Assembly (NCBI GenBank): GCA_900769075.1
Contig: CAAGFE010000004.1
Location: forward strand, 1-36,113
Origin: Clostridia bacterium
Lineage (GTDB): Bacteria > Bacillota > Clostridia > Christensenellales > Aristaeellaceae
Direction: 5' to 3'
Length of the DNA stretch: 36,113 nt
Shown piece by piece: positions 22,961 through 31,745 of this stretch. Each line of letters starts with the position of its first letter. Positions within the stretch are counted from its first letter, which is position 1. The notes beneath the pieces are model-generated. The model saw only the letters and a list, made by a program, of their open reading frames with translations, searched no databases and was not told the origin of the DNA. The position numbers and the translations under genes were made by a program.

Positions 22961-23833
22961 ATGCAGGAAATGCAGGATATGATCGACCGGCTGAATCAGT
23001 CGGGCAAACGGCTCTCAAAGGGCCATCGGAAGATTGCACAGTACATCGTCGAGCATTACGACAAGGCCGTGTTCATGACCGCCAGCAGGCTGGGGGAGAG
23101 CGTGGGCGTGAGCGAATCCACCGTGGTGCGCTTCGCCTCCGCCATGGGCTATGAAGGATATCCCCAGCTCCAGCGCAGCCTGCAGGAGCTGGTCAGCCAC
23201 CGGCTGACGGCGAATCAGCGCTTTGAAATGTCCACGGAGATTGATCCCCGGGAGGCGCTGAATGTGGTGCTCAAGAGCGATGTGCAGAATCTGCGCGCCA
23301 CCATGGAGCAGATGGACATCGCCGTCTTTGAGGACGTGGTGAACCGCCTGCTGTCCGCCCGGGCGATCTATGTCATGGGCCTGCGCTCCGCGGCCCCGCT
23401 GGCGCAGTTTATGGGGTATTACCTCAACTACATCTTCGATAATGTCCATCTGGTTTCCTCCGGCGCGACCGACGTGTTCGAGGAGATCTCCAAGCTGCAG
23501 GAAAACGACGTGCTGGTGGGGATTTCCTTCCCCCGGTATTCCACCCGAACGCTGGAAGCCATGCGCTTTGCCAAGCGCTGCGGCGCACAGGTGGTCGCCA
23601 TCACGGACGGCCCCATGTCCCCTCTGGCGGATATGGCCGATGCGACCCTCACCGCCCGCACCGACATGGCCTCCTTTGTGGACAGTCTGGCCGCGCCGCT
23701 GTCGCTCATCAACGCGCTGCTGGTGGCCCTGGGCCTGCACCGCAAGGATGCGCTGACTCAGCATTTCCGCCAGCTGGAATCCATCTGGGAAACCTACGAA
23801 GTGTATCTGGAGGAAGCAAACAGCCATGCATGA
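22961..23833 (+). CDS. MurR/RpiR-family transcriptional regulator
   Basis: A 290-aa DNA-binding protein. ATG 22961 is chosen because it follows GGAG and the promoter at 22863-22891; the longer upstream reading frame crosses that promoter. The N-terminal HTH_6 domain (about residues 1-75) reads SKGHRKIAQYIVEHY, then SRLGESVGVSESTVVRFASAMGY, the recognition helix pattern of RpiR. The SIS sugar-phosphate-binding domain (about 115-250) includes YVMGLRSAAPLA and VLVGISFPRYSTRT. These regulators sense phosphosugars and control carbohydrate genes. Target not visible: candidates are the upstream permease and GDSL gene, or distant genes. The 3' end overlaps the flavoprotein gene by 8 bp. Confidence 0.9.
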   Translation: MQEMQDMIDRLNQSGKRLSKGHRKIAQYIVEHYDKAVFMTASRLGESVGVSESTVVRFASAMGYEGYPQLQRSLQELVSHRLTANQRFEMSTEIDPREALNVVLKSDVQNLRATMEQMDIAVFEDVVNRLLSARAIYVMGLRSAAPLAQFMGYYLNYIFDNVHLVSSGATDVFEEISKLQENDVLVGISFPRYSTRTLEAMRFAKRCGAQVVAITDGPMSPLADMADATLTARTDMASFVDSLAAPLSLINALLVALGLHRKDALTQHFRQLESIWETYEVYLEEANSHA

Positions 23834-25073
23834 TGTGCTGGTCATCGGCGGGGGCGCGGCGGGCATGCTGGCGGCGATTTTCGCAGTCCGCACCGGTGGG
23901 CAGGTCACACTGCTGGAGCGTAACGAAAAGCTGGGCAAGAAGGTCTACATCACCGGCAAGGGCCGCTGCAATGTCACCAACGACTGTACGCTGGATGAGT
24001 TCATGCGGGAGGTGGCCCGCAATCCGCGGTTCCTGTACAGCGCGCTGAGCTTCTTCGGCCCCCAGCAGATGATGGCGCTGCTGGAAGAAGGCGGCTGCCC
24101 CACGGTTGTCCAGCGGGGACGGCGGGTGTTCCCGGCCAGCGAGAAGGCCTCCGACGTCATCCGCACGCTGGAAAAGCTGATGCGGGAAGCCGGGGTGCGC
24201 ATCGTCTATGGGGCGCGGGTGAAGGATATTCTCACCCGGGAGGGCGCGGTTTCCGGCGCGGAATTGCAGGATGGGCGCGTTTTCGGCGCCGATCGGGTGA
24301 TCCTCGCCACCGGCGGACTGTCCTGCCCGCTGACCGGCTCCTCCGGCGACGGCTACCGCATGGCGGAAGCATTGGGCCATACCGTCACGCCCCGCAGCGG
24401 CGTGCTTTCCGCCATCGAAACGGTGGAAACCTGGCCGGGCCAGCTGATGGGCCTGAGCCTGCGCAATGTGACCCTCACCATGAAAAAAGGGAAGAAAACC
24501 CTTTATCACGAGCTGGGTGAAATGCTGTTCACCCATTTTGGCGTGTCCGGACCTCTGGTGCTGACCATGAGCTGCCATCTGCCGGAAAACCTGGCGGATG
24601 CCCAGGTCACGCTGAATCTCAAGCCGGGATTGACCCGGGAGCAGCTGGATGCCCGGCTGCAGCGGGATTTTGACGAAAACAGCCGCAAAATGCTCCGCAG
24701 CGTCCTGCCCGGGCTGCTACCCGCCCGGCTGGCGGAAATCTTCCCCTCACTGTGCGGCGTGGACGGCAATAAGGTCTGCGGACAGATCACCCGCGAGGAG
24801 CGGGAGCGCATCGCCGGAACGATGCAGGCGCTGGCGCTGACGCTGAAGAAGCTCGCGCCCATCGAGGAAGCCATCGTCACCCGGGGCGGCGTGAGCGTGA
24901 AGGAGATCGACCCGTCCACCATGGAAAGCCGTCTGGTGCCGGGCCTGTACTTCGCGGGCGAGGTGATCGACGTGGACGCGCACACCGGCGGCTATAACCT
25001 GCAGATTGCCTGGGCCACCGGTGCGCTGGCAGGCACCTGCGCCGCTGAGGAAGCCTGGACCTGCGGCGAATGA
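23826..25073 (+). CDS. BaiN/HI0933-like NAD(P)/FAD-dependent oxidoreductase
   Basis: A 415-aa flavoprotein. The FAD-binding GxGxxG is GGGAAGMLA (residues 8-16), followed by ERNEKLGKKVYITGKGRCNVTN, the hallmark of the HI0933/YhiN family, and by ATGGLSCPLTGSSGDGY in the middle. C-terminal GGVSVKEIDPSTMES and GLYFAGEVIDVDAHTGGYNLQIAWATG complete the FAD site. BaiN of Clostridium scindens was linked to bile-acid reduction, but most members of this widespread family have no proven substrate, so that role should not be assumed here. It overlaps the RpiR gene by 8 bp, so the two are co-transcribed. Confidence 0.92.
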   Translation: MHDVLVIGGGAAGMLAAIFAVRTGGQVTLLERNEKLGKKVYITGKGRCNVTNDCTLDEFMREVARNPRFLYSALSFFGPQQMMALLEEGGCPTVVQRGRRVFPASEKASDVIRTLEKLMREAGVRIVYGARVKDILTREGAVSGAELQDGRVFGADRVILATGGLSCPLTGSSGDGYRMAEALGHTVTPRSGVLSAIETVETWPGQLMGLSLRNVTLTMKKGKKTLYHELGEMLFTHFGVSGPLVLTMSCHLPENLADAQVTLNLKPGLTREQLDARLQRDFDENSRKMLRSVLPGLLPARLAEIFPSLCGVDGNKVCGQITREERERIAGTMQALALTLKKLAPIEEAIVTRGGVSVKEIDPSTMESRLVPGLYFAGEVIDVDAHTGGYNLQIAWATGALAGTCAAEEAWTCGE

Positions 25074-25095
25074 ATGTTGATAGGGAGAAAAAGCT

Positions 25096-26094
25096 TTGCA
25101 TTACATAGTGGTAGACCTGGAATGGAATCAGCCCCTGTCCTTTGACTCGCATGTGTACCGCGAGGTGGGGGACCGGCTGATTTTCGAGATGATTCAGATT
25201 GGCGCGGTGAAGGTGGGGGAGGATTTCCAGGTGGAGGACTCCATCTCCATCCCGATCCGCCCGACGCATTATGTGAAGATTCATCCGCGCATCCGCAAGA
25301 TGACCCAGCTGGGCGCGGAGGAGCTGGCGGACGCACCCCAGTTCCTGGAGGCGATGGAGCAGTTCGCCGCCTGGTGCGGGGAGGATTACACGCTGCTCAC
25401 CTGGGGCTGCGACGATGTGAGCGTGCTCAAGCAGAACATGGATTTCTTCGGCTGCCAGGTGAAGCTGCCGCCCCTGTGCGACATCCAGCGGCTCTTCTCG
25501 GACGTGTACAAGTGCAAGGAGCGCAAGGGCCTCAAGGCCGCGATGGAAATGCTGGACATCCAGCCGGACGAATCCCGCTACTTCCATAACGCCCTGCACG
25601 ACGCCTACTACACCGCGCTGGTCTTTGCCAGGCTGCCCAATCCGGCGGATGTGCTCAAGTATCCCCAGCAGCCCAAGCTGCTCATCCATTCTGACCGGAA
25701 GAACCGCCAGCAGGGCGAGCGCTTTGATTCCGTGCGGGAAGCCTTCGACAGCGAGTTCGCCCGGGTGATGCACTGCCCGGTCTGCGGCAAGAAGGTCACC
25801 CTCGATGCGGCGGGCTATGTCCGCCAGACGGCGGATAAGTACATCGGCCTGACGAAGTGCAATCACCATGGGCTGCTGCTGATCCGGGTGCGGCTGCGCC
25901 CCCAGCAGGGCGGCGGGCTGACCATGAGCATGACCCTGTCCAAGGCGGCCCCCAGCAACCGTGCGTATGTGAACACCAAGCGCATCCAGATGCAGCAGCG
26001 TGACGCGGAATTCGAGGCGGAGCATGGGCATCCCCGGGATCTGGACGCGGAGCTGCAGATGGTGGAACGCAGCAGCATGCCTTTTGAAGACTGA
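25096..26094 (+). CDS. DEDDh-type 3'-5' exonuclease with C-terminal Cys motif
   Basis: A 332-aa protein with a TTG start (25096) after AGGGAGAAAAAGC; no ATG or GTG fits better, since the DEDD motif begins at residue 5. VVDLEWN gives D7 and E9, LLTWGCDD the third acidic residue, and HNALHDAYYTA the H and final D. It resembles KapD/ERI-1-like exonucleases that trim RNA or DNA 3' ends. After the nuclease domain (about 1-185) there is an extra ~145-residue region with CPVCGKK (about 227) and CNHHG (about 255), a likely zinc ribbon, then a charged tail. Possible nucleic-acid binding by this tail is inferred. Confidence 0.85.
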   Translation: MHYIVVDLEWNQPLSFDSHVYREVGDRLIFEMIQIGAVKVGEDFQVEDSISIPIRPTHYVKIHPRIRKMTQLGAEELADAPQFLEAMEQFAAWCGEDYTLLTWGCDDVSVLKQNMDFFGCQVKLPPLCDIQRLFSDVYKCKERKGLKAAMEMLDIQPDESRYFHNALHDAYYTALVFARLPNPADVLKYPQQPKLLIHSDRKNRQQGERFDSVREAFDSEFARVMHCPVCGKKVTLDAAGYVRQTADKYIGLTKCNHHGLLLIRVRLRPQQGGGLTMSMTLSKAAPSNRAYVNTKRIQMQQRDAEFEAEHGHPRDLDAELQMVERSSMPFED

Positions 26095-26128
26095 GCGAGC
26101 GGACAACTGAACAGACGGGAGGCAGTGT

Positions 26129-27781
26129 ATGAATATCCGATGCGGCGAAAAATCAGGCGAGATGGAGGTCGGCATGACGGTCATGCAGTGCCTCCTTGTG
26201 CTTTGCGTGAAAACGGAGGGCGTGCTGGCGGTGCAGCAGCAGGGCCGCGTGCTGGAGCTGACCGATGCGGTCACCCGGGCGGGCGAACTCATCCCCCTGA
26301 CCCTGAAGGACGAGGAGGGCCGGCGCATCTATGAGCGCTCGCTGCGCTTTGTGGCGCTGCTGGCCATCCGCCGGCTGATGCCCGGTCAGCAGGTGCGCAT
26401 TGAGTACAGCGTGGGCGGCGGCGTGTTCCTGCACACGCCGGGACGCGACCTGACCGCGGCGGACGCGGAGGCCATCCGCGATGAAATGCGGCGCATCACG
26501 GCGGATGACCTGGCTTTTGACAAGCGGGAGTGGTCGCTGGACGACGCGATCGCCTACTTTGAGGCGGACGGTCAGCGCGATAAGGTGGAGCTGCTGCGCC
26601 GCCGGACGGTGCCCTTCTTCAACATGTACGAATGCGGCGGCATGTGGGAATATTTCTATGGCGCGATGGTGCCCTCCACGGGTTATGTGCGGGTGTTCGG
26701 CGTGGAGCATCTGCCGGGACGGGGCATTGCGATTCTCACCGCCAACCCGGAGCATCCTGACCGGCATGCGGTCTATATTGACCGTCCCAAGCACCTGCGC
26801 GTGTTTGATCAGAGCGCCAAATGGTGTTCCATCCTGGGCGTGCAGAACGCCCCGGACATCCACAGCATGCTGGAGCAGAAGAAATTCCGCGCCTTTATCC
26901 GCGTCAACGAGGCCCTGCATGACAAGGCCATTGCCGACATCGCGGAGGTGATTGCCCAAAGGGGCAGCCGCATCATCCTGGTTGCGGGGCCGTCCTCCTC
27001 GGGCAAAACCACCACCACGGGCCGATTGGCCATTCATCTGCGGGTGCTGGGCCTGGATCCGGTGATGATTTCCCTGGACGACTACTACCGCAACCGCCGG
27101 GAACTGCCGGTGGAGCCGGACGGCAGCATCGACCTGGAAGCGCTGCACACCATTGATGTGCCGCTGTTCCGGGAGCACATGCAGCGCTTGCTCCGCGGCG
27201 AAACGGTGGAAATCCCGCGCTATTCCTTCCACACGGGCAACCGCATGGAGCACGGCGTGCCGGTGAAGCTCCGTCCCGGGCAGCCGGTGCTGGTGGAGGG
27301 TATCCACGGGCTGAATCCCGCGCTGGTGGAGGGCATTGACGAAACGGTGATCCACCGCATCTTCGTCAGCGCGCTGACCTGTGTGAACCTGGATGACCAC
27401 AACCGCATCCGCACGACGGACGTGCGGCTCCTGCGGCGCATCGTGCGGGACAATCAGTTCCGCTCCACGCCGCCGGAGGAAACGCTTGCCATGTGGCCCA
27501 GCGTCCGCAAGGGCGAGGAAACCTGGATCTTCCCCTATCAGGAGCTGGCGGACAGCATGCTCAACACTGCCCTGCACTACGAGCTGCCGGTGCTGGGACA
27601 TTTTGTGTACGGCCTGCTGAAGGCCATCCCGCCGGAAAGCCCCCACTATCTCACCGCGCGCCGGCTGGTGAAGATGCTCAACTACTTCCCGGACATCCCG
27701 GAGGAGGTGCTGGACGAGGTGCCTCCGCTGAGTTTGCTGCGGGAATTCATCGGCGGCTGCACCATCGACCGGGAGGGGTAA
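26129..27781 (+). CDS. Uridine kinase-like nucleoside kinase with TGS/ThrRS-like N-terminus
   Basis: A 550-aa protein with ATG after GACGGGAGGCAGTGT. The C-terminal half is a P-loop kinase of the uridine kinase/phosphoribulokinase family: Walker A GPSSSGKTTT (about 287-296), SLDDYYRNR, EGIHGLNP and the R-rich lid (RIRTTDVRLLRRIVRDN). The N-terminal half has the TGS-like and second ThrRS-like (SAD-type) domains usual for this long Firmicutes form. Uridine phosphorylation is the annotated role of relatives, but the reason for the ThrRS-like part is not known. Spacing of 34 bp from the exonuclease suggests one transcript from the RpiR promoter. Confidence 0.9.
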   Translation: MNIRCGEKSGEMEVGMTVMQCLLVLCVKTEGVLAVQQQGRVLELTDAVTRAGELIPLTLKDEEGRRIYERSLRFVALLAIRRLMPGQQVRIEYSVGGGVFLHTPGRDLTAADAEAIRDEMRRITADDLAFDKREWSLDDAIAYFEADGQRDKVELLRRRTVPFFNMYECGGMWEYFYGAMVPSTGYVRVFGVEHLPGRGIAILTANPEHPDRHAVYIDRPKHLRVFDQSAKWCSILGVQNAPDIHSMLEQKKFRAFIRVNEALHDKAIADIAEVIAQRGSRIILVAGPSSSGKTTTTGRLAIHLRVLGLDPVMISLDDYYRNRRELPVEPDGSIDLEALHTIDVPLFREHMQRLLRGETVEIPRYSFHTGNRMEHGVPVKLRPGQPVLVEGIHGLNPALVEGIDETVIHRIFVSALTCVNLDDHNRIRTTDVRLLRRIVRDNQFRSTPPEETLAMWPSVRKGEETWIFPYQELADSMLNTALHYELPVLGHFVYGLLKAIPPESPHYLTARRLVKMLNYFPDIPEEVLDEVPPLSLLREFIGGCTIDREG

Positions 27782-27813
27782 GAACCCCTGAAGGATGAAA
27801 GGAGACGGAATCC

Positions 27814-28101
27814 ATGATTCGCCACATCTGCATGTTTACCCTCAAGGAGGACAAGGAAGCCAACGCCGCCGAATTCTGCCGCCGGGCGGAGACGCTCAGG
27901 GCAATCCCCACCGTGCGGAGCTTCTCGGTTGTCCGCAATGCGCCGGGCACGCCGGAGCGCAACTATAACGTGTCCCTGATCATCGACTTTGATGATGTGG
28001 CGGGCCTGGATGCATACCGCGTGTCCCCGGAGCATGTGGCCTTCGGGCAGTTCGTGGGGACGATCCGGGTGGATCGCGCCAGCATTGATTACGAGTTCTG
28101 A
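27814..28101 (+). CDS. Dabb (stress-responsive A/B barrel) domain protein
   Basis: A 95-aa protein with ATG after GAAAGGAGACGGAATCC. It begins MIRHICMFTLKEDKEA and has the family pattern of an N-terminal H-I-x-x-F strand, a helix, a VVRNAPGTPERNYNVSLIIDFDD hairpin and YRVSPEHVAF. These dimeric ferredoxin-like barrels have varied or unknown functions; the substrate is not evident here. It lies 32 bp after the kinase gene and probably ends that operon, since the next promoter begins 40 bp later. Confidence 0.88.
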   Translation: MIRHICMFTLKEDKEANAAEFCRRAETLRAIPTVRSFSVVRNAPGTPERNYNVSLIIDFDDVAGLDAYRVSPEHVAFGQFVGTIRVDRASIDYEF

Positions 28102-28140
28102 GAAAAACGGAGAAATCCGCAGGAATCCCGGCAAAACCCC

Positions 28141-28169
28141 TTGCAAAATCCGCCGATCTCGCATATAAT
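28141..28169 (+). promoter_or_regulatory. Promoter of the ileS T-box leader
   Basis: TTGCAA (28141-28146), 17 bp, TATAAT (28164-28169), just upstream of the T-box leader. Confidence 0.82.
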
Positions 28170-28174
28170 ATGGC

Positions 28175-28470
28175 GTAACGTTCACGCAGATGGGGACGGC
28201 AGGGCAGCGCGCCTTCAGCGAGCCGGCGGTTGGTGAAAGACCGGCAGGAGAGCGAGCCTTTCCAGGTCAGAAGATGGCCGGATTGCAGATCACCCCGGAG
28301 TGAGGCAGCCTGAACACAGTAGGGTTGCCCGGGCGCTCCCGATACAGGGCAAGCAGGTCGCCGCAAGGCTGTCTGCGCTGAGAGGACAGATGCGTCTGTC
28401 AAACTTGGGTGGTACCGCGGATATGAATGCATGTCCGTCCCAGTGATGCTTGCTGGGGCGGATTTTTTCT
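28175..28470 (+). promoter_or_regulatory. T-box leader (isoleucine tRNA sensing) of ileS
   Basis: The 396 bp between the Dabb gene and ileS hold this leader. Stem I is marked by GGCGGTTGGTGAAAGACCGGC and AGGAGAGCGAGC. The specifier codon is ATC (28289-28291) followed by A, in GCAGATCACCCCGGAGTG. The T-box is TTGGGTGGTACCGCGG (about 28405-28420), whose TGGT pairs with the tRNA acceptor end. Uncharged tRNA-Ile should stabilise the antiterminator and allow ileS transcription. Confidence 0.92.
28434..28470 (+). terminator. T-box terminator
   Basis: TCCGTCCCAG (28434-28443) pairs with CTGGGGCGGA (28453-28462), followed by TTTTTTCT. This is the alternative structure of the T-box leader. Confidence 0.88.
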
Positions 28471-28497
28471 GCCCCATATGGACAGGAGGAAACGAGT

Positions 28498-31400
28498 ATG
28501 TACAAAAAAGTCGCAACGGACATGAACTTTCCGGCGCGGGAGAAGGAAATCGCCGCGCTGTGGAAGCAGAACGATGTGATCCGCCGTTCCTTTTCCTACC
28601 GCAAGGACGGCGAGACCTTCACCTTCTTCGACGGCCCGCCGACTGCTAACGGCCGTCCCCACATCGGCCACATCGAAACCCGCGTCATCAAGGACCTCTT
28701 CCCCCGTTACCAGACCATGAAGGGCAAGAACGTCCTGCGCAAGGCTGGCTGGGATACCCATGGCCTGCCCGTAGAATTGGAGGTCGAGAAGCTGCTCGGC
28801 CTGGACGGCAAGCCCCAGATCGAGCAGTATGGCATCGAGCCCTTCATCGGCGAGTGCAAGAAGAGCGTCTGGAAGTACCTGCACGACTGGGAGAATATGT
28901 CCGAGCAGGTGGGCTACTGGGTGGATATGGAGCACCCCTATATCACCTATGAGGACAACTACATCGAATCCGAGTGGTGGAGCCTCAAGACCATCCACGA
29001 GAAGGGATTGCTCTACCAGGGCCACAAGATCGTGCCCTACTGCCCCCGCTGCGGCACCGCGCTGTCCTCCCATGAGGTGGCACAGGGCTACAAGACGGTG
29101 AAGGAAGTTTCCGCCTATGTGCGCTTCAAGGTCGCGGGCGAGGAGAACACCTACCTGCTGGCCTGGACCACTACCCCCTGGACGCTGCCCTCCAACCTGG
29201 CCCTGTGCGTCAACCCCGTTGACACCTACGTCAGGTTCAACGCCGAGGACGGCCGCACCTACATCATGGCCAAGGCCCTGGTCGAGGCCTGCTTCCCGGG
29301 CCAGAAAGTCGAAATCCTTGAGGAGATGCCCGGTCAGGCGCTGTGCGGCATGCACTACGAGCCCCTGTTCGACTTTGCCAAGGGCAAGGTGGACAAGGAC
29401 GCCTGGTTCGTCGTGGCGGATAATTACGTCACCATGACCGACGGCACCGGCATCGTGCATATCGCCCCTGCCTTCGGTGAGGACGATAACCGCGTCTGCC
29501 GGGAAAACAACGTGCCCTTCGTCAACTTTGTGGACAATCAGGGCTGCATGACCGAGGAGACCAAGTGGCCCGGCGTATTCGTGAAGAAGGCCGATCCCCT
29601 GGTGCTGGAGGATCTGAAGGAGCGCGGCCTGCTCTTCAAGCCCCAGCCCTTCGAGCATGATTATCCCTTCTGCTGGCGCTGCGATACGCCCCTGCTGTAC
29701 TATGCCCGCCCCACCTGGTTCATCAAGATGACGGCGCTGCGGGATCAGCTGGTGGCGAATAACCGCACCATCAACTGGATGCCCGACAACATCAAGGAAG
29801 GCCGCATGGGCACCTGGCTGGAGAACGTCCATGACTGGGGCCTCTCCCGCGAGCGCTACTGGGGCACCCCCCTGCCCGTGTGGCAGTGCAGCTGCGGCAA
29901 CATGCATGTGGTCGGTTCCCGGGCGGAGCTGCGGGAAATGGCGGTCACCGATCCCGGCGAAAACATCGAGCTCCACCGTCCCTTCATCGACGAGGTGAAG
30001 CTCCGCTGCGAAAAGTGCGGCGGCGAAATGCAGCGCGTGAAGGAGGTCATCGACTGCTGGTACGATTCCGGCTCCATGCCCTTCGCCCAGTGGCATTACC
30101 CCTTCGAGAACAAGGACATGTTCGAGAAGAACTTCCCCGCCAACTTCATCTCCGAGGCCGTTGATCAGACCCGCGGCTGGTTCTACACCCTGGAGGCCAT
30201 CAGCACCCTGCTGTTTGACCGTGCCCCCTTCCGGAACTGCATCGTCATGGGCCATGTCCAGGACGCTGAGGGCCGCAAGATGTCCAAGCACCTGGGCAAT
30301 GTGGTCAACCCCTTCGAGGCGCTGGATCAGTACGGCGCGGATGCGCTGCGCTGGTATTTCTACACCACCGCGGCCCCGTGGCTGCCCAAGCGCTTCTCCA
30401 AGGAGGCCGTGCAGGAGGTGCAGCGCAAGTTCCTGGCGACGCTGCAGAACGTGCACTCCTTCTTCTCCATGTACGCGGAGATCGACGGCTTTGACCCCAA
30501 CGCCCACAGGCTGGAGAACGTGGAACTGTCCCTGATGGACAAGTGGATTCTGTCCAAGCTGAACAGCCTGATCCTGAAGGTGGACGAGGACCTGAGCGCC
30601 TACCGTATCGTCGAGCCCGCCGGCGCCATCCAGGATTTCGTGGACGAGCTGTCCAACTGGTATGTCCGACGCGGCCGCGAGCGCTTCTGGGGCAAGGGAA
30701 TGGCCGGCGACAAGGAAGCCGCCTTCGCCACCCTCTACCATGTGCTGGTGACCCTGGCGAAGATCTGCGCGCCCTTCATTCCTTTCATGGCGGAGGACAT
30801 CTATCAGAACCTCGTCGTGGCGAATGTCCCCGGCGCGATCGACTCCGTCCACCTGTGCGACTTCCCCGTGGCGGACGAAAGCCGCATTGACAAGGAGATG
30901 GAGGAGCAGATGGATGCGCTGGTGGAGGCGGTTCAGCTGGGCCGTGCCTGCCGCGCCCTGGCCAACATGAAGACCCGTCAGCCCGCCGCCAGGCTCTACG
31001 TCAAGGGCGCTGCCTTCGGCGCGGATTATCAGGCGCTGTGCGAGGATGAGCTGAATGTGAAGGAAGTGGTGTTCACCGAGTCCACCCGCGACTTCACCAC
31101 CTACCAGCTCAAGCCCCAGATGCGAACCCTCGGCCCGAAGTACGGCAAGCTCCTGGGCAGGATCGGTCAGCACCTGAATACCCTGGACGGCAACGATGTG
31201 GTGGAAGCCTTCGACCGCGGCGAAACCGTGTCCTTCCAGATCGATGATACCACCGTAACCCTGAGCAAGGACGACGTGCTGACCGCCCCCATGCAGAAGC
31301 CCGGCTTCGTGGCCCAGGAAGAGCGCGGCGTGATGGTGGTGCTGGACACCAACCTGACCGAGACGCTGATCCAGGAGGGCTACGTCCGCGAGGTCATCAG

Positions 31401-31632
31401 CAAGATTCAGACCATGCGCAAGGATGCCGGCTTTGAGGTGACCGACCGCATCGACGTGCGCTGCACCTGCGGCGAGAAGCTTGCATCTGCCATCGCCTCC
31501 GGCCTGGAGATGATCAAGAACGGCACCCTGGCCCTGACTGTCGAGATGGGTCAGGCCGATGATACCTACACCGCCCAGGAGTGGAAGATCAACGACCAGA
31601 AGGCCGTGATCGCCGTCCGCGTGGCGAAGTAA
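28498..31632 (+). CDS. ileS: Isoleucyl-tRNA synthetase (long, type 2-like)
   Basis: A 1044-aa enzyme that charges tRNA-Ile. ATG 28498 follows GGAGGAAACGAGT; an earlier in-frame ATG at 28450 lies in the T-box terminator and is rejected. HIGH is at 55-58 (GRPHIGH). The CP1 editing domain has TTTPWTLPSNLALCV (about 222-237). The second catalytic motif is KMSKH (594-598) rather than KMSKS. Length and the FTFFDGPPTANG start fit the type 2 (eukaryote-like) class found in many Clostridia, some members of which are naturally less sensitive to mupirocin. The anticodon-binding region runs through about 700-860, and a long C-terminal extension follows. Regulated by the T-box upstream. Confidence 0.97.
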   Translation: MYKKVATDMNFPAREKEIAALWKQNDVIRRSFSYRKDGETFTFFDGPPTANGRPHIGHIETRVIKDLFPRYQTMKGKNVLRKAGWDTHGLPVELEVEKLLGLDGKPQIEQYGIEPFIGECKKSVWKYLHDWENMSEQVGYWVDMEHPYITYEDNYIESEWWSLKTIHEKGLLYQGHKIVPYCPRCGTALSSHEVAQGYKTVKEVSAYVRFKVAGEENTYLLAWTTTPWTLPSNLALCVNPVDTYVRFNAEDGRTYIMAKALVEACFPGQKVEILEEMPGQALCGMHYEPLFDFAKGKVDKDAWFVVADNYVTMTDGTGIVHIAPAFGEDDNRVCRENNVPFVNFVDNQGCMTEETKWPGVFVKKADPLVLEDLKERGLLFKPQPFEHDYPFCWRCDTPLLYYARPTWFIKMTALRDQLVANNRTINWMPDNIKEGRMGTWLENVHDWGLSRERYWGTPLPVWQCSCGNMHVVGSRAELREMAVTDPGENIELHRPFIDEVKLRCEKCGGEMQRVKEVIDCWYDSGSMPFAQWHYPFENKDMFEKNFPANFISEAVDQTRGWFYTLEAISTLLFDRAPFRNCIVMGHVQDAEGRKMSKHLGNVVNPFEALDQYGADALRWYFYTTAAPWLPKRFSKEAVQEVQRKFLATLQNVHSFFSMYAEIDGFDPNAHRLENVELSLMDKWILSKLNSLILKVDEDLSAYRIVEPAGAIQDFVDELSNWYVRRGRERFWGKGMAGDKEAAFATLYHVLVTLAKICAPFIPFMAEDIYQNLVVANVPGAIDSVHLCDFPVADESRIDKEMEEQMDALVEAVQLGRACRALANMKTRQPAARLYVKGAAFGADYQALCEDELNVKEVVFTESTRDFTTYQLKPQMRTLGPKYGKLLGRIGQHLNTLDGNDVVEAFDRGETVSFQIDDTTVTLSKDDVLTAPMQKPGFVAQEERGVMVVLDTNLTETLIQEGYVREVISKIQTMRKDAGFEVTDRIDVRCTCGEKLASAIASGLEMIKNGTLALTVEMGQADDTYTAQEWKINDQKAVIAVRVAK

Positions 31633-31647
31633 GCGCCAATTTGTATG

Positions 31648-31690
31648 CCGGAGGAGGCTCCCAGCGGGCCCCCTCCCGGTTTGCGTTTTG
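31648..31690 (+). terminator. Probable terminator after ileS
   Basis: CCGGAGG (31648-31654) pairs with CCTC-C-CGG (31672-31679, one bulge), followed by the interrupted T tract TTTGCGTTTTG. A moderate match. Confidence 0.5.
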
Positions 31691-31745
31691 TGTGAAATTC
31701 GACCAATTAAACATGGGGGACAGAAGGTCGCCCATCAGGTAAACG

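Noticed and set aside
23826..25073. Bile-acid reductase BaiN
   Set aside because: The family match is clear, but no other bai gene is near and most members have no link to bile acids.
28399..31173. A 924-codon open frame on the minus strand opposite ileS
   Set aside because: A shadow of ileS, His- and Leu-rich, with no recognisable domain. It also runs across the T-box terminator.
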